NCBI GenBank assembly: GCA_001560895.1
Contig: CP014326.1
Coordinates: forward strand, 2,103,923 to 2,167,922
Reading direction: 5' to 3'
From: Streptococcus mitis
GTDB taxonomy: Bacteria; Bacillota; Bacilli; Lactobacillales; Streptococcaceae
DNA length: 64,000 nt
Part shown: one piece after another, positions 31,526-41,507 of the stretch
Layout of the letters: every line of letters starts with the position of its first letter
Position numbering within the stretch: the stretch's first letter is position 1
Position numbers and translations under genes: made by a program
The notes under the pieces: model-generated
What the model was told of the DNA's origin: nothing
What the model saw: the letters and a program-made list of their open reading frames with translations, nothing else
Databases searched by the model: none

Positions 31526-32820
31526 AACCCTGCCTCCTTGTTCATCTGCTGAATTTCCTTAATCGCCTTCTTGATTGAATCATTTAATCCGTCATGAAAG
31601 AAAAGCAAATCTCCTGTCGGTCTATCCATGCTTCGTCCAACTCGTCCACCAATCTGAATCAAACTAGACTTGGTAAACAAACGATGATTGGCCTCTACTA
31701 CAAAAACATCCACACAAGGGAAGGTAACTCCACGTTCCAATATCGTCGTACTGATAAGTATTGTCAGTTCTCCGTCTCGAAAAGCTTGTACTTGCTCCAA
31801 TCGATCTTCTGTGACAGAAGACACAAAACCAATTTTCTCATTTGGAAATTGCTCCTGTAAAATTTCTTTTAGTTGCTCTCCTTTCTTAATTTCTGATGCA
31901 AAAATGAGTAACGGATAAGCTGTCTTTCTCTGTTTCTCAATATAAGACTTTAACTTTGGTGACAAACGATTTTTATCCAAATAACGATTAAAATCCGATA
32001 ACCAAACTGGTTTAGGAATAATCAACGGATTCCCATGGAATCGTCTAGGCAAGCTCAGTCTTTTTAATTCTCCTAAACGGACTTTCCTATCTAATTCATC
32101 TGTCGAAGTCGCTGTTAAAAAGATTCTCAGCCCATTCTCCTTTACACTATTCTTGACAGCATGGTAAAGCGTTAGATTATCAACATAAGGAAAGGCATCT
32201 ACTTCATCCACTATCAGTAAATCAAAAGCTTGATAAAATTTCAATAACTGATGAGTCGTCGCAACAACTAATGGTGTTCGAAAATAAGGTTCCGATTCTC
32301 CATGTAGGAGGGCTACCTCACAAGAAAAATCATTTTGCAGGCGCTTGTACAGCTCCAAACAAACATCTATGCGAGGACTGGCCAAACAAACTGCACCACC
32401 CGCATTGATCACCTTAGCCACAACTTGATAAATCATTTCTGTCTTTCCAGCCCCTGTCACCGCGTGAACTAAAGTTGGCTCTTGCTTGTCTACTGCTTGA
32501 ATCAGTCCCTCTGACACCTTCTCTTGAAAAGGAGTTAATTGACCACGCCATTTAAGAACATCCTGTTTAGGAAAATCCTCCTGCGGAAAATAGTATAAAG
32601 CTTGGTCACTCCTGACTCGCTTCATCAGCAAGCACTCTCGACAATAGTAAGCACCAATGGGCAAATACCATTCCTCCAGAATAGTACTATCACAACGTTG
32701 ACAGAAAAGTTTCCCCTTCTCCTTTCTCATTGCTGGAAGTTTCTCCGCCAACTGACGTTCCTCTTCTGTTAATTCATTCTCCGTAAACAAACGACCGAGA
32801 TAATTTGGATTTACTTTCAT
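31522..32820 (-). CDS. comFA: ComFA DNA-uptake helicase/translocase
   Basis: A 432-residue DEAD/DEAH-type ATPase that drives single-stranded DNA import during transformation. It has a four-cysteine zinc motif near the N-terminus (CQRC...CREC), Walker A AVTGAGKTE, DEAD-like box IVDEVDAFP, motif III LTATSTDE, motif V TTILERGVTF and motif VI QIGGRVGR. A ComX box ends only 7 nt before the ATG, and no ribosome site is visible, so the mRNA may be leaderless. Confidence 0.96.
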   Translation of the reverse strand: MKVNPNYLGRLFTENELTEEERQLAEKLPAMRKEKGKLFCQRCDSTILEEWYLPIGAYYCRECLLMKRVRSDQALYYFPQEDFPKQDVLKWRGQLTPFQEKVSEGLIQAVDKQEPTLVHAVTGAGKTEMIYQVVAKVINAGGAVCLASPRIDVCLELYKRLQNDFSCEVALLHGESEPYFRTPLVVATTHQLLKFYQAFDLLIVDEVDAFPYVDNLTLYHAVKNSVKENGLRIFLTATSTDELDRKVRLGELKRLSLPRRFHGNPLIIPKPVWLSDFNRYLDKNRLSPKLKSYIEKQRKTAYPLLIFASEIKKGEQLKEILQEQFPNEKIGFVSSVTEDRLEQVQAFRDGELTILISTTILERGVTFPCVDVFVVEANHRLFTKSSLIQIGGRVGRSMDRPTGDLLFFHDGLNDSIKKAIKEIQQMNKEAGL

Positions 32821-32827
32821 ACTTCTT

Positions 32828-32835
32828 TATTCGTA
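32828..32835 (-). promoter_or_regulatory. ComX (cin/com) box of comFA
   Basis: Minus strand TACGAATA, preceded by T-rich sequence. It is a perfect late-competence box, unusually close to the start codon (32818-32820). Confidence 0.9.
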
Positions 32836-32864
32836 AAAACCTAGCGCTTTAGATGATTTTTTAG

Positions 32865-32870
32865 TACAAT
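32865..32870 (+). promoter_or_regulatory. Probable -10 element of yigZ
   Basis: TACAAT ends 6 nt before the yigZ ATG (32877). Transcription would start at about the A of the ATG. No good -35 is visible, and no ribosome site precedes the start. Confidence 0.45.
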
Positions 32871-32876
32871 TAAATC

Positions 32877-33512
32877 ATGGAATTTAGAACAATTAAAGAG
32901 GACGGTCAAGTCCAAGAAGAAATCAAAAAATCTCGCTTTATCTGTCATGCCAAGCGTGTTTATAGCGAAGAAGAGGCTCATGACTTCATTACTGCCATCA
33001 AGAAAGAGCACTACAAAGCTACGCATAACTGCTCTGCCTTCATTATTGGGGAACGTAGTGAAATCAAACGTACAAGTGATGATGGTGAACCTAGTGGTAC
33101 TGCTGGCGTTCCCATGCTTGGGGTGCTAGAAAATCACAATCTGACCAATGTCTGTGTGGTAGTGACGCGCTACTTTGGTGGTATTAAACTAGGCGCTGGA
33201 GGATTGATTCGTGCTTACGCTGGCAGTGTTGCCTTAGCTGTCAAAGAAATTGGCATTATTGAAATAAAGGAACAAGCTGGAATTTCTATTCAAATGTCCT
33301 ACGCTCAGTACCAAGAATATAATAACTTCCTTAAAGAACATACTCTCATGGAGCTGGATACAAACTTTACAGATCAAGTCAATACAATGATTTATGTTGA
33401 TAAAGAAGAAAAAGAAAATATTAAAGCTGCACTTGTAGAGTTTTTTAATGGAAAGGTCACTTTAACTGATCAAGATTTACGAGAAGTTGAAGTTCCTGTA
33501 AACTTAGTGTAA
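32877..33512 (+). CDS. YigZ/IMPACT-family protein
   Basis: A 211-residue protein of the YigZ (UPF0029) family. The N-terminal IMPACT domain has the hallmark RTSDDGEPSGTAGVPML and VTRYFGGIKLGAGGLIRAYA, and the C-terminal domain is DUF1949-like. Molecular function is unclear; homologues have been linked to translation regulation. It is divergent from comFA across only 56 bp. The next gene follows by 15 nt. Confidence 0.92.
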   Translation: MEFRTIKEDGQVQEEIKKSRFICHAKRVYSEEEAHDFITAIKKEHYKATHNCSAFIIGERSEIKRTSDDGEPSGTAGVPMLGVLENHNLTNVCVVVTRYFGGIKLGAGGLIRAYAGSVALAVKEIGIIEIKEQAGISIQMSYAQYQEYNNFLKEHTLMELDTNFTDQVNTMIYVDKEEKENIKAALVEFFNGKVTLTDQDLREVEVPVNLV

Positions 33513-33527
33513 ATAAAGGAGAAAAAT

Positions 33528-33971
33528 ATGGCATTTGGTAAATTCATTCAAGGACTAGCTGGTAACTTTAGCGAGCAAAACAAAGAAACTCTTATCAAAG
33601 AATATGGACAATATCTACTAGAAAATGAGGAAATTCAAAGTGGATATAAACTGATTCGTGACTCAATTATATTTACAAATATACGTATTATCTTTACAGA
33701 TAAACAAGGCGCTACCGGTCGTAAGATGTCTATTAAATCAATCTTTTTGATGAACATTGTTAACGTTGAAATGGAAACTGCTGGAGCAGGTATAGATGAT
33801 AGTGAAATTACTATTACTTATTTAGAAAATGTCTTTCTAAAAGCACATAATGAGCATTTTAGTGCTCATAAATTTGAATTCCCTAAGAAAACGGATATCG
33901 TTCCACTTTACACCTATTTATTAGAATTAGCTTATCACAATCGCTTGAAAATTAATGGCTTAGACCTATGA
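33528..33971 (+). CDS. Bacterial PH-domain protein
   Basis: A 147-residue protein with a pleckstrin-homology-like fold: GYKLIRDSIIFTNIRIIFTDKQG, then KSIFLMNIVNVEMETAG and the DIVPLYTYLLELAYHN terminal helix. Such bacterial PH domains are of unknown function, possibly envelope-stress or membrane associated. It has a ribosome site (AAAGGAG) and a terminator at 33979, and is probably co-transcribed with yigZ. Confidence 0.8.
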   Translation: MAFGKFIQGLAGNFSEQNKETLIKEYGQYLLENEEIQSGYKLIRDSIIFTNIRIIFTDKQGATGRKMSIKSIFLMNIVNVEMETAGAGIDDSEITITYLENVFLKAHNEHFSAHKFEFPKKTDIVPLYTYLLELAYHNRLKINGLDL

Positions 33972-33978
33972 TATAAAA

Positions 33979-34003
33979 AAATCCTATCACTTCGATAGGA
34001 TTT
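33979..34003 (+). terminator. Terminator after PH-domain gene
   Basis: AAATCCTATC (33979-33988), loop ACTTC, GATAGGATTT (33994-34003), then CTATATTTT. Confidence 0.75.
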
Positions 34004-34009
34004 CTATAT

Positions 34010-34038
34010 TTTACAAATGGTATAGATAGCGTTATACT
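34010..34038 (+). promoter_or_regulatory. cysK promoter
   Basis: TTTACA (34010-34015), 17 nt, TATACT (34033-34038); ribosome site AGAGG before the ATG at 34068. Confidence 0.75.
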
Positions 34039-34067
34039 AGAAATATCTTATATAAAGAGGTATTCAT

Positions 34068-34994
34068 ATGTCTATTTATAACAACATTACTGAACTAATC
34101 GGACAAACACCGATTGTTAAACTCAACAACATTGTGCCAGAAGGTGCTGCGGACGTCTATGTAAAGATTGAAGCATTTAACCCTGGTTCATCGGTAAAAG
34201 ACCGTATTGCCCTTAGCATGATTGAAAAAGCTGAACAAGACGGTATTCTGAAACCTGGCTCTACTATTGTTGAAGCAACAAGTGGAAACACTGGTATTGG
34301 ACTTTCATGGGTAGGTGCTGCTAAAGGGTATAAAGTCGTCATCGTTATGCCTGAAACTATGAGTGTAGAACGACGTAAGATTATCCAAGCTTATGGTGCT
34401 GAACTCGTCCTAACTCCTGGTAGTGAGGGAATGAAAGGCGCTATTGCCAAAGCTCAAGAAATCGCTGCTGAACGTGATGGTTTCCTTCCTCTTCAATTTG
34501 ACAATCCAGCTAATCCAGAAGTACACGAAAGAACAACAGGAGCTGAAATACTAGCTGCTTTCGGTAAAGATGGACTAGATGCCTTTGTTGCTGGAGTTGG
34601 TACCGGTGGAACAATTTCTGGTGTTTCTCATGCACTCAAAACAGCAAATTCAAGTATTCAAGTTTATGCAGTGGAAGCAGACGAATCTGCTATTCTATCT
34701 GGTGAAAAACCTGGTCCTCACAAAATTCAAGGTATCTCAGCTGGATTTATTCCTGATACACTGGATACAAAGGCTTATGATGGTATCGTTCGTGTAACAT
34801 CAGACAACGCTCTCGCACTCGGTCGTGAAATTGGCGGAAAAGAAGGCTTCCTTGTAGGGATTTCTTCAGCTGCAGCCATCTACGGAGCCATCGAGGTTGC
34901 CAAAAAATTAGGTACAGGTAAAAAAGTCCTTGCTCTAGCACCAGATAACGGTGAACGTTATTTGTCTACAGCACTCTATGAATTTGAAGTGTAG
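34068..34994 (+). CDS. cysK: Cysteine synthase A (O-acetylserine sulfhydrylase)
   Basis: A 308-residue PLP enzyme making cysteine from O-acetylserine and sulfide. The cofactor lysine is Lys44 in [11 protein letters not shown]. The substrate loop TSGNTGIGL and the phosphate-binding GTGGT ([13 protein letters not shown]) are intact, and the GISSAAA segment near the C-terminus is typical of CysK. Monocistronic, with its own promoter and terminator. Confidence 0.96.
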   Translation: MSIYNNITELIGQTPIVKLNNIVPEGAADVYVKIEAFNPGSSVKDRIALSMIEKAEQDGILKPGSTIVEATSGNTGIGLSWVGAAKGYKVVIVMPETMSVERRKIIQAYGAELVLTPGSEGMKGAIAKAQEIAAERDGFLPLQFDNPANPEVHERTTGAEILAAFGKDGLDAFVAGVGTGGTISGVSHALKTANSSIQVYAVEADESAILSGEKPGPHKIQGISAGFIPDTLDTKAYDGIVRVTSDNALALGREIGGKEGFLVGISSAAAIYGAIEVAKKLGTGKKVLALAPDNGERYLSTALYEFEV

Positions 34995-35010
34995 TCTCCT
35001 AAATACATTT

Positions 35011-35033
35011 AGCCCTTATTATAGGGCTTTTTA
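35011..35033 (+). terminator. cysK terminator
   Basis: AGCCCT (35011-35016), loop TATTAT, AGGGCT (35023-35028), T5. Confidence 0.8.
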
Positions 35034-35082
35034 TTTATACCTTAAAAGTAGGAACATCTCCCTATAAAGATCGATTGCATAG

Positions 35083-35110
35083 AAAAAGGAAGCAATTTGG
35101 CTTCCTTTTT
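35083..35110 (-). terminator. Terminator of rpsB-tsf
   Basis: AAAAAGGAAGC (35083-35093) pairs with GCTTCCTTTTT (35100-35110); it works on the minus strand for tsf, whose stop is at 35115. Confidence 0.85.
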
Positions 35111-35114
35111 ATTA

Positions 35115-36155
35115 TTAGTTATTCAAGGCTGCTGCCATTGTAGCTGCAACTTCAGCTTCAAAGTCATTTGCAGCTTTCTCAATACCTTCACCAACTTCAA
35201 AGCGAGCGAACTCAACTACTGAAGCGTTAACTGATTCAAGGTATGCTTCAACTGTCTTGCTGTCATCCATGATGTAAACTTGTGCAAGAAGTGTGTAAGC
35301 TTGGTCAACTTTAGTGTTATCAAGCATGAAGCGATCCATTTTACCTGGGATGATTTTGTCCCAGATTTTTTCTGGTTTACCTTCTGCAGCCAATTCAGCT
35401 TTGATGTCAGCTTCAGCTTGCGCAATTACTTCATCAGTCAATTGAGCTTTTGATCCATACTTCAAGTGTGGAAGAGCTGGTTTGTTAACCATTGCACGGC
35501 TTTCGTTGTCTTGGTCGATAACGTGGTTCAATTGTGCCAACTCATCTTTAACGAATTGCTCATCCAATTCTTTGTAAGAAAGAACTGTTGGTTTCATCGC
35601 TGCGATGTGCATTGACAATTGTTTAGCAAGAGCTTCGTCTCCACCTTCAACAACTGAAATAACACCGATACGTCCACCATTATGTTGGTATGCTCCAAAG
35701 TGTTGTGCATCTGTTTTTTCAATCAATGCAAAGCGACGGAATGAGATTTTTTCTCCGATAGTTGCTGTTGCAGATACGTATGCAGCTTCAAGAGTTTCAC
35801 CTGAAGGCATTGTCAAAGCAAGTGCTTCTTCATTATTAGCAGGTTTTCCTTCAGCAATAACTTTAGCTGTAGTATTTACCAATTCAACGAATTGAGCATT
35901 TTTCGCAACGAAGTCAGTTTCAGCGTTTACTTCAATAACTGCTGCAACATTACCGTTAACGTAAACACCAGTCAAACCTTCTGCAGCAACACGGTCAGCC
36001 TTCTTAGCTGCCTTAGCCATACCTTTTTCACGAAGCAATTCAATCGCTTTTTCGATGTCACCGTCTGTTTCTACAAGCGCTTTTTTAGCGTCCATAACAC
36101 CGGCACCAGATTTTTCACGCAACTCTTTTACAAGTTTAGCTGTAATTTCTGCCAT
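35115..36155 (-). CDS. tsf: Elongation factor Ts
   Basis: A 346-residue guanine-nucleotide exchange factor for EF-Tu. It has the N-terminal UBA-like domain ([20 protein letters not shown]) with the hallmark [12 protein letters not shown], the TDFVAKN core motif and two subdomains. It follows rpsB across a 78-nt gap containing a GC-rich hairpin that may adjust the S2 to EF-Ts ratio. Confidence 0.98.
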   Translation of the reverse strand: MAEITAKLVKELREKSGAGVMDAKKALVETDGDIEKAIELLREKGMAKAAKKADRVAAEGLTGVYVNGNVAAVIEVNAETDFVAKNAQFVELVNTTAKVIAEGKPANNEEALALTMPSGETLEAAYVSATATIGEKISFRRFALIEKTDAQHFGAYQHNGGRIGVISVVEGGDEALAKQLSMHIAAMKPTVLSYKELDEQFVKDELAQLNHVIDQDNESRAMVNKPALPHLKYGSKAQLTDEVIAQAEADIKAELAAEGKPEKIWDKIIPGKMDRFMLDNTKVDQAYTLLAQVYIMDDSKTVEAYLESVNASVVEFARFEVGEGIEKAANDFEAEVAATMAAALNN

Positions 36156-36182
36156 TTTGATTCTCCTATATTTTTTAAAAAT

Positions 36183-36211
36183 AGGAGAGCCGGGCTAAGC
36201 CCCGCCCTCCT
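36183..36211 (-). promoter_or_regulatory. GC-rich hairpin between rpsB and tsf
   Basis: AGGAG/CTCCT with inner GGGC-TTA-GCCC. It lacks a good T-run, so partial attenuation or an mRNA-processing or stability element are both possible. Confidence 0.5.
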
Positions 36212-36233
36212 AGGTAATTACTATTTATATGAA

Positions 36234-37013
36234 TTAAGCGTTGTCGCCTTCTACGACTTCAACGATTTCTTCGATTGAATCTGCTTGAGCTTCTGAAGCT
36301 GCAAATTCTGCTTCAACTGCTGCTGCATCTTCACCTTGACGTCCTTCGATGATAGCGTCAGCCAATTTAGCTGTAATCAATTTAACAGCGCGGATAGCGT
36401 CATCGTTAGCTGGGATGATTACATCGATATCATCTGGATCAGTGTTTGTGTCAACCATCGCTACAACTGGGATTCCCAATTTTTTAGCTTCTTTAACAGC
36501 GATTTGCTCTTTATGTGGGTCAACTACATACATCACATCTGGAATACGAGGCATATCTTCGATACCACCCAAGAATTTTTCAAGACGTGCACGTTGTTTG
36601 TTAAGAAGTGCAACTTCTTTTTTAGGAAGAACTTCGAAAGTTCCATCTTCTTCCATACGTTTGATTTCTTTCAAACGAGCGATACGTTTTTGGATTGTTC
36701 CCCAGTTTGTAAGAGTTCCACCCAACCAACGGTGGTTGATAAAGTATTGACCTGAACGTACTGCTTCTTCAGCAACTGCATCAGCCGCTTGTTTCTTAGT
36801 ACCAACGAACAATACAACTGCATCGTTAGCTGCTGCATCACGCATGAAGTCGTATGCTTGGTCAGCGTATTTTACAGTTTGTTGCAAGTCGATAACGTGG
36901 ATTCCGTTACGCTCTGTAAAGATGTATTTAGCCATCTTAGGGTTCCAGCGACGAGTTTGGTGACCAAAGTGTACACCAGCCTCAAGAAGTTGTTTCATTG
37001 AAATTACTGCCAT
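36234..37013 (-). CDS. rpsB: 30S ribosomal protein S2
   Basis: A 259-residue S2 starting at ATG 37011-37013 ([19 protein letters not shown]), 8 nt after AGGAG. The longer frame to 37097 is leader read as codons. The signature [22 protein letters not shown] and [18 protein letters not shown] are present. The C-terminal acidic extension is normal for streptococci. First gene of rpsB-tsf. Confidence 0.98.
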   Translation of the reverse strand: MAVISMKQLLEAGVHFGHQTRRWNPKMAKYIFTERNGIHVIDLQQTVKYADQAYDFMRDAAANDAVVLFVGTKKQAADAVAEEAVRSGQYFINHRWLGGTLTNWGTIQKRIARLKEIKRMEEDGTFEVLPKKEVALLNKQRARLEKFLGGIEDMPRIPDVMYVVDPHKEQIAVKEAKKLGIPVVAMVDTNTDPDDIDVIIPANDDAIRAVKLITAKLADAIIEGRQGEDAAAVEAEFAASEAQADSIEEIVEVVEGDNA

Positions 37014-37158
37014 GAGTATTTCTCCTTTTTGTTTTTTTCCTCTTCTTGACTTCAACTCGCAAAACGACCCAAGGGCAACTGTCTCACAATTCATCAAGAA
37101 TGAGTATTATCGTTCACACGACAAGTTTCATTTTACCATACTTTTTCAATATTTTCAA
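37014..37158 (-). promoter_or_regulatory. rpsB promoter and long 5' leader
   Basis: Minus strand TTGAAA (37153-37158), 17 nt, extended -10 TGGTAAAAT (TAAAAT at 37130-37135). The predicted leader is about 110 nt, ending at the ribosome site. It has potential for structure (for example GACAGTTGCCC...GGGTC) and could be an S2 autoregulatory leader. Confidence 0.65.
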
Positions 37159-37193
37159 GTTTTTTAAGAATTTTTTTAGAGAGACTATCGCCA

Positions 37194-37219
37194 CTAAAAA
37201 AGAGACTCTATTAAGTCTC
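37194..37219 (-). terminator. pcsB terminator
   Basis: GAGACT (37202-37207) pairs with AGTCTC (37214-37219); T-run on the minus strand (37194-37201). Confidence 0.75.
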
Positions 37220-37228
37220 CTTTTCTAA

Positions 37229-38416
37229 TTAATCTGCATAAATATATGTTACAAAACCTGACGACGTAGTTGTCGGATTGAACCATCCACGATGATTTCC
37301 AAGCGTGCGATTACCAGCATAATTTGATTCTGACACTTGGATACGTGTTGTTGATTCTACAGCAGTGACTACCGCTACGTGTCCATATCCACCATCATTC
37401 CAACATGCAATCGCACCAACTTGAGGTGTTGAACCTGTACGGAATCCTGCAGCAGCTGCACTTGTAGCCCACTGTGCTCCATTACCCCAATAGTCTCCAG
37501 CCCAAGGTGCTAATGTTTTAACTCCCCATGTACATTCTCCAATTGGATAACTTGAAGCATTTGTACTGTATGTTGGGCGTTGTTTGACTGCCACAGGAGT
37601 GTATGTTGTTGATTCCGAAGAAGCTACAGCTTGAACCTGTGCTGCAAAAGTCGTATTTCCAGAAGCAACAACTGTTTGTTGTTGACTTACTTGTTTTGCC
37701 TTGTAAGCTGCTTCTGCCTCTGCTGCTGCTTTTGCTGCCGCTTCTGCTTCTGCTTTTTTCTCTAGCAAACTTGCTTTTTCATCTTCTGCTGTCGCTTTTT
37801 CAGCAGCAAGATTTAATTCTGCAGCCTTCAACTCAGCTTGTTTCGTTGTTAGAGCTTGTGCATCATCAGACAATTTCTGTTGATTTGCAATTACTGTATT
37901 AATTGCGTCATTGTTTGCCACTTGCTTCTCAGAAATTGCTTTTTTATCTGCTTTTTGTTGTTCCAACATTTTGTTGTTAGCAGATACAATTTCATTCATT
38001 GCTGCTACACGTGAAATAGCTTCTGTAATTGATTTTGAGTTTACAATCGTATTGATGTAGCTAGTTGCAGCTCCATTTGTTTGAGCACTACGAGCTTGTT
38101 TTTCCAAAGAATCATTGCGAGATACAATGTTTTTAGAAAGTTCTGTGATCTCACTCTCAAGTTTTTTGGATTCTGCTTGCAATCTATCATTTTCAGCTTG
38201 CAAGTTAGATTGCTCAGCTTGAATAGCTGATACTTGCTCCTGAATTTGGTCAACTTGTTTTTGGGCTTCTTGTTGTTGTGCTGTTAAGTTACTAATTTTA
38301 TTATCTTGAGCAGCAATTTTGTCATCAGTCGTTTCTGCATGCGCAGTTGTTAAAACAGCTACTTGAGAAACCATTACTGTACTTAATAAAAGTGACGCTA
38401 AGATTTTTTTCTTCAT
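37229..38416 (-). CDS. pcsB: PcsB peptidoglycan hydrolase for cell separation
   Basis: A 395-residue secreted CHAP-domain hydrolase that splits the septum, working with FtsEX. It has a signal peptide ending at AHA (residue 27) and a long coiled coil (about 30-225, Gln/Glu/Ala-rich heptads) that contacts FtsX. An Ala-rich linker (about 220-270) precedes a CHAP domain with Cys295 (GECTWG) and His346 (GYGHVAVV). The promoter has a poor -35 and a WalR-like box, as expected for the essential WalRK target. Last gene of the envelope cluster, but independently controlled. Confidence 0.97.
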   Translation of the reverse strand: MKKKILASLLLSTVMVSQVAVLTTAHAETTDDKIAAQDNKISNLTAQQQEAQKQVDQIQEQVSAIQAEQSNLQAENDRLQAESKKLESEITELSKNIVSRNDSLEKQARSAQTNGAATSYINTIVNSKSITEAISRVAAMNEIVSANNKMLEQQKADKKAISEKQVANNDAINTVIANQQKLSDDAQALTTKQAELKAAELNLAAEKATAEDEKASLLEKKAEAEAAAKAAAEAEAAYKAKQVSQQQTVVASGNTTFAAQVQAVASSESTTYTPVAVKQRPTYSTNASSYPIGECTWGVKTLAPWAGDYWGNGAQWATSAAAAGFRTGSTPQVGAIACWNDGGYGHVAVVTAVESTTRIQVSESNYAGNRTLGNHRGWFNPTTTSSGFVTYIYAD

Positions 38417-38451
38417 ATTACGTAGATACTCCTTCTTTTAAAGACAATACT

Positions 38452-38495
38452 AGTATACCAAAAAAAGGCCTAATGAATATTACGCCTTTGTTACA
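38452..38495 (-). promoter_or_regulatory. pcsB promoter with WalR box
   Basis: On the minus strand TGTAAC-N5-CGTAAT (38479-38495) fits the WalR site with one change. The -10 TATACT (38452-38457) follows about 21 bp later, with no recognisable -35, consistent with activation by WalR. Confidence 0.75.
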
Positions 38496-38509
38496 TTTTT
38501 GTTTCTTTC

Positions 38510-39004
38510 TCATAGATAATATTTTTCAAAAATAAACTGAAAAATAAGCATCCACACAAGATTTAAAATCATGGATGGTACTAGACTATAAACGATAAAA
38601 ATCGGCAGACTATCTACAGTTAAACCTACCGCTAATGCAAAGAGATAAGCTCCCATATCAAATAGAAAACTCATAACAATCATAGCCAAGATTCTTGTCC
38701 AACGATTCAATAAAATAACACTATTCAACTTATAAAGAAAGGCTCCCAATAAGATAAATAAGAGAGTTGCAATCCCTATTAGATGGAAAAAGTAAACATC
38801 ATAAACCAAGCCTATCACAAAACAATAGACGAGGTAGAAATACTCTGATACTTCTATCGTCTCAAATAATAGAAATAAAAACAGAAAATGACTAGCCAAA
38901 TGTACATGTGGGGAAAATGAGCCCATAAGCTGACTAATATGGGCGTCAATTAGAACAAAGAAAGGAAGCAATAAAAACACTCCAACCCGCTTCAGCTGTC
39001 TCAT
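38510..39004 (-). CDS. mreD: MreD rod-shape/elongasome membrane protein
   Basis: A 164-residue polytopic membrane protein with about five helices. It pairs with MreC in peripheral cell-wall elongation. Its first base overlaps the mreC stop (39004). Assigned by position behind mreC and by hydrophobic profile, because MreD sequence is poorly conserved. Confidence 0.9.
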   Translation of the reverse strand: MRQLKRVGVFLLLPFFVLIDAHISQLMGSFSPHVHLASHFLFLFLLFETIEVSEYFYLVYCFVIGLVYDVYFFHLIGIATLLFILLGAFLYKLNSVILLNRWTRILAMIVMSFLFDMGAYLFALAVGLTVDSLPIFIVYSLVPSMILNLVWMLIFQFIFEKYYL

Positions 39005-39822
39005 TATGAATTCCCCACTAATTCTATCACATCCACATTATGAGTATCTGCACTCAATTTAACAGTTACTTCCCGTGTCAAATAGTCTGTACTATGCGTT
39101 GTGGCAACCACTTCACCAACAGGAATATCCGCAACGTTAAAGTTTCCTAATCCACCCGTTATCACCTTATCTCCTGCACTAATATCGCTATTGCTATTTA
39201 ATTGGCTAATTTTAAGAACTTCATTTTCCTTGTCAAAACCAACAATAATCCCATAAATTGTAGTAGAACCATGTTGAATTTTAACAGAAATCTTATCAGC
39301 ATTTTCCGTATTTGTCAGAAGGTTGACTATAGTAGAGTTCTCCTCTACTTTTGAAACACTCCCAATCAAGCCACCATTTGCAATAGCTAACATGTTCTCA
39401 GAAGCCCCTTTTGATTTGCCTACATCTAAGGTCAATTCCTGCTTCCAAGATACCGGAGAACGCATAATAACATCTGCTGCTAAAGTCTTTGTGGCTTGCA
39501 ACTTGGACTTCATATCAAGCAATTGGCGCAGTTGTTCATTTTCCGTCTTTAAACTTTCCGCCTCATTTGATTTAACTTCTAACTGGTAAATCTGTTTCTT
39601 CAAACTTTCATTTTCATTATATGTTCGTGTTAAGTGAACCAAATCTGATTTGACAGAATCAAACCACTGAAAAGGTTTTTGTACAACCCTATCAACCAAT
39701 GAGATTCCATCTCCTAATTTTGTCACAATTGTACTTGAATAAGTCGTCGCCAAGAGAGCTGACACAAGCAGAACAATGACAAAAACAATAATGACATATT
39801 TTGATTTTTTAAAACGGTTCAT
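39004..39822 (-). CDS. mreC: MreC elongasome protein
   Basis: A 272-residue bitopic protein: a short cytoplasmic MNRFKKSK, a transmembrane helix (YVIIVFVIVLLVSALLATTYS), a coiled coil (about 65-105) and the beta-barrel MreC domain (DVIMRSPVSWKQELTLDVG, ANGGLIGSVSKV, GDKVITGGLGNFNVADIPVGEV). It organises peptidoglycan synthesis for cell elongation. It follows ecfT by 58 nt. Confidence 0.96.
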   Translation of the reverse strand: MNRFKKSKYVIIVFVIVLLVSALLATTYSSTIVTKLGDGISLVDRVVQKPFQWFDSVKSDLVHLTRTYNENESLKKQIYQLEVKSNEAESLKTENEQLRQLLDMKSKLQATKTLAADVIMRSPVSWKQELTLDVGKSKGASENMLAIANGGLIGSVSKVEENSTIVNLLTNTENADKISVKIQHGSTTIYGIIVGFDKENEVLKISQLNSNSDISAGDKVITGGLGNFNVADIPVGEVVATTHSTDYLTREVTVKLSADTHNVDVIELVGNS

Positions 39823-39880
39823 ATCCCTACCTTTATATCAAAAACTGTTACAGTAACTTTTAATCAATTCCTGAAATCTA

Positions 39881-40675
39881 CTAAGATTTTAAGAAAAATA
39901 AACAACAACCAAGTACGAGAATAACAAGAATTACTAGCGTATCCTTTCGAGTCCATTTCAATTGTCTGTATTGACTTCTGCCTTTTCCACCCTGATAACC
40001 ACGCGCTTCCATGGCGATAGCCAAGGAATCTGCACGTTTTAAACTTGTCGCAAAAAGAGGAATCAAAATAGGAATCATAGCCTTTACTTTTTGAACAATA
40101 CTTCCTTCTCCAAAATCCACTCCACGCGCTTTCTGCGCATTCATAATCCGCGTCGTATCATCCATCAAGGTTGGGACAAAACGTAGACTCATGGACAGCA
40201 TCAATCCAATTTCATGAACTGGAACTCTCACACGTTTTAAAGGCGCTAACAAAGCTTCGACAGCTGAGGCCAAACTTAAGGGCATGGTCGTTAAGGTTAA
40301 CAAAGTTGAAAAGAAAATGATCAATACAAAGCGACAAAAAATAATTCCAGCTTGTTGCAAAGCATAATCCGTGATTCTCACAAATGAAAACTCAATTAAA
40401 ACATTCCCATTAGAAATGAAAAACAGTTGAAAAATAGTTGTGAAGGCAATCAAGAAAAACATAGACTTCAAGCCCTGAATAAAAAATGAAAGAGATACTC
40501 CTGACAAGGCAATAAATATCCCTATCGCTATAAAAAGAATAAGATTCGTCAAGGGATTATTAGCCCAAAAAACGATCAAAATTAGTAGCATCATGGCCAG
40601 CAATTTGCTGCGTGGGTCCAACCGGTGAACAATCGAATCCCCTGGGATATAACGCCCCAAAATCATACTATCCAT
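39881..40675 (-). CDS. ecfT: ECF transporter transmembrane component
   Basis: A 264-residue membrane protein coupling vitamin-binding S components to the EcfA ATPases. It has about five to six helices and the conserved Ala-Arg motifs on the cytoplasmic side ([23 protein letters not shown]). It overlaps ecfA2 by 8 nt. This module serves multiple S components elsewhere in the genome (folate, riboflavin and so on). Confidence 0.95.
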   Translation of the reverse strand: MDSMILGRYIPGDSIVHRLDPRSKLLAMMLLILIVFWANNPLTNLILFIAIGIFIALSGVSLSFFIQGLKSMFFLIAFTTIFQLFFISNGNVLIEFSFVRITDYALQQAGIIFCRFVLIIFFSTLLTLTTMPLSLASAVEALLAPLKRVRVPVHEIGLMLSMSLRFVPTLMDDTTRIMNAQKARGVDFGEGSIVQKVKAMIPILIPLFATSLKRADSLAIAMEARGYQGGKGRSQYRQLKWTRKDTLVILVILVLGCCLFFLKS

Positions 40676-41507
40676 TTAGAGACTCCTTGAACTCCTCTAT
40701 CTTAATCGGTAATCGTTTAAATGACACACCTCTATCAGCCAATCGTTTACAAAATGCTGTAATCTTAGGTACTCCCAACTGAACTTCTTCCATAAAAACA
40801 ACATCTTGAAAGACATCACTTGGTTTGCCACCCTTCACTAAACGTCCCTTTTCCATTACATAGACTTGATTCGCATATTCAGCAACATCATCCATCAAAT
40901 GCGTTACCAAGACGATAGTCATCCCTGACTGGTGGAGTTTTTTAAACAAATTCATCAACTCTTTTCTCCCCAGGGGATCTAGGCCTGCTGTAGGTTCATC
41001 TAAGACTAATATAGCTGGCTCCATGGCAAGTATGCCTGCAATGGCTACACGTCTCATTTGTCCACCTGACAACTCAAACGGACTGCGATTAAAAAGTGAT
41101 TCGTCAATTCCAACCAGAGCCAGTTTCTCACGCGCAATCTTCTCCGCATCTTCTTCAGAAACTCCAAAATTTTGCGGTCCAAAAGCAACATCCTTCAAAA
41201 CTGTTTCTTCAAAGATCTGATTTTCAGCAAACTGAAATACCAAGCCAACCTGTTTTCTAATTTGACGAATATCTTTATTTTTAGAAGTCGAGGTGATTAA
41301 GGTATCAAAAACTCGTACACTTCCTTGACTTGGCACCAATAACCCATTTAAGAGTTGTAAAATAGTTGATTTGCCACTACCTGTATGCCCAATTAAAGCC
41401 GTATAAGAACCATCCTCAATCGTCAAAGAAACATCCGACAAAGCTGTTGAAGCTAAAGGAGTACCTTCTTGATATGTAAAACTCACATTTTCTAGAGCAA
41501 TTCCCAT
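40668..41507 (-). CDS. ecfA2: ECF transporter ATPase A2
   Basis: A 279-residue ABC ATPase: Walker [10 protein letters not shown], signature [14 protein letters not shown], Walker [16 protein letters not shown]-loop [11 protein letters not shown]. It pairs with EcfA1 to energise ECF vitamin uptake. It overlaps ecfA1 by 16 nt and ecfT by 8 nt. Confidence 0.95.
   Translation of the reverse strand: MGIALENVSFTYQEGTPLASTALSDVSLTIEDGSYTALIGHTGSGKSTILQLLNGLLVPSQGSVRVFDTLITSTSKNKDIRQIRKQVGLVFQFAENQIFEETVLKDVAFGPQNFGVSEEDAEKIAREKLALVGIDESLFNRSPFELSGGQMRRVAIAGILAMEPAILVLDEPTAGLDPLGRKELMNLFKKLHQSGMTIVLVTHLMDDVAEYANQVYVMEKGRLVKGGKPSDVFQDVVFMEEVQLGVPKITAFCKRLADRGVSFKRLPIKIEEFKESLNG

Noticed and set aside
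36336..36755. 139- and 133-codon frames antisense to rpsB
   Set aside because: Shadows of a highly expressed ribosomal gene with biased codons; no start signals.
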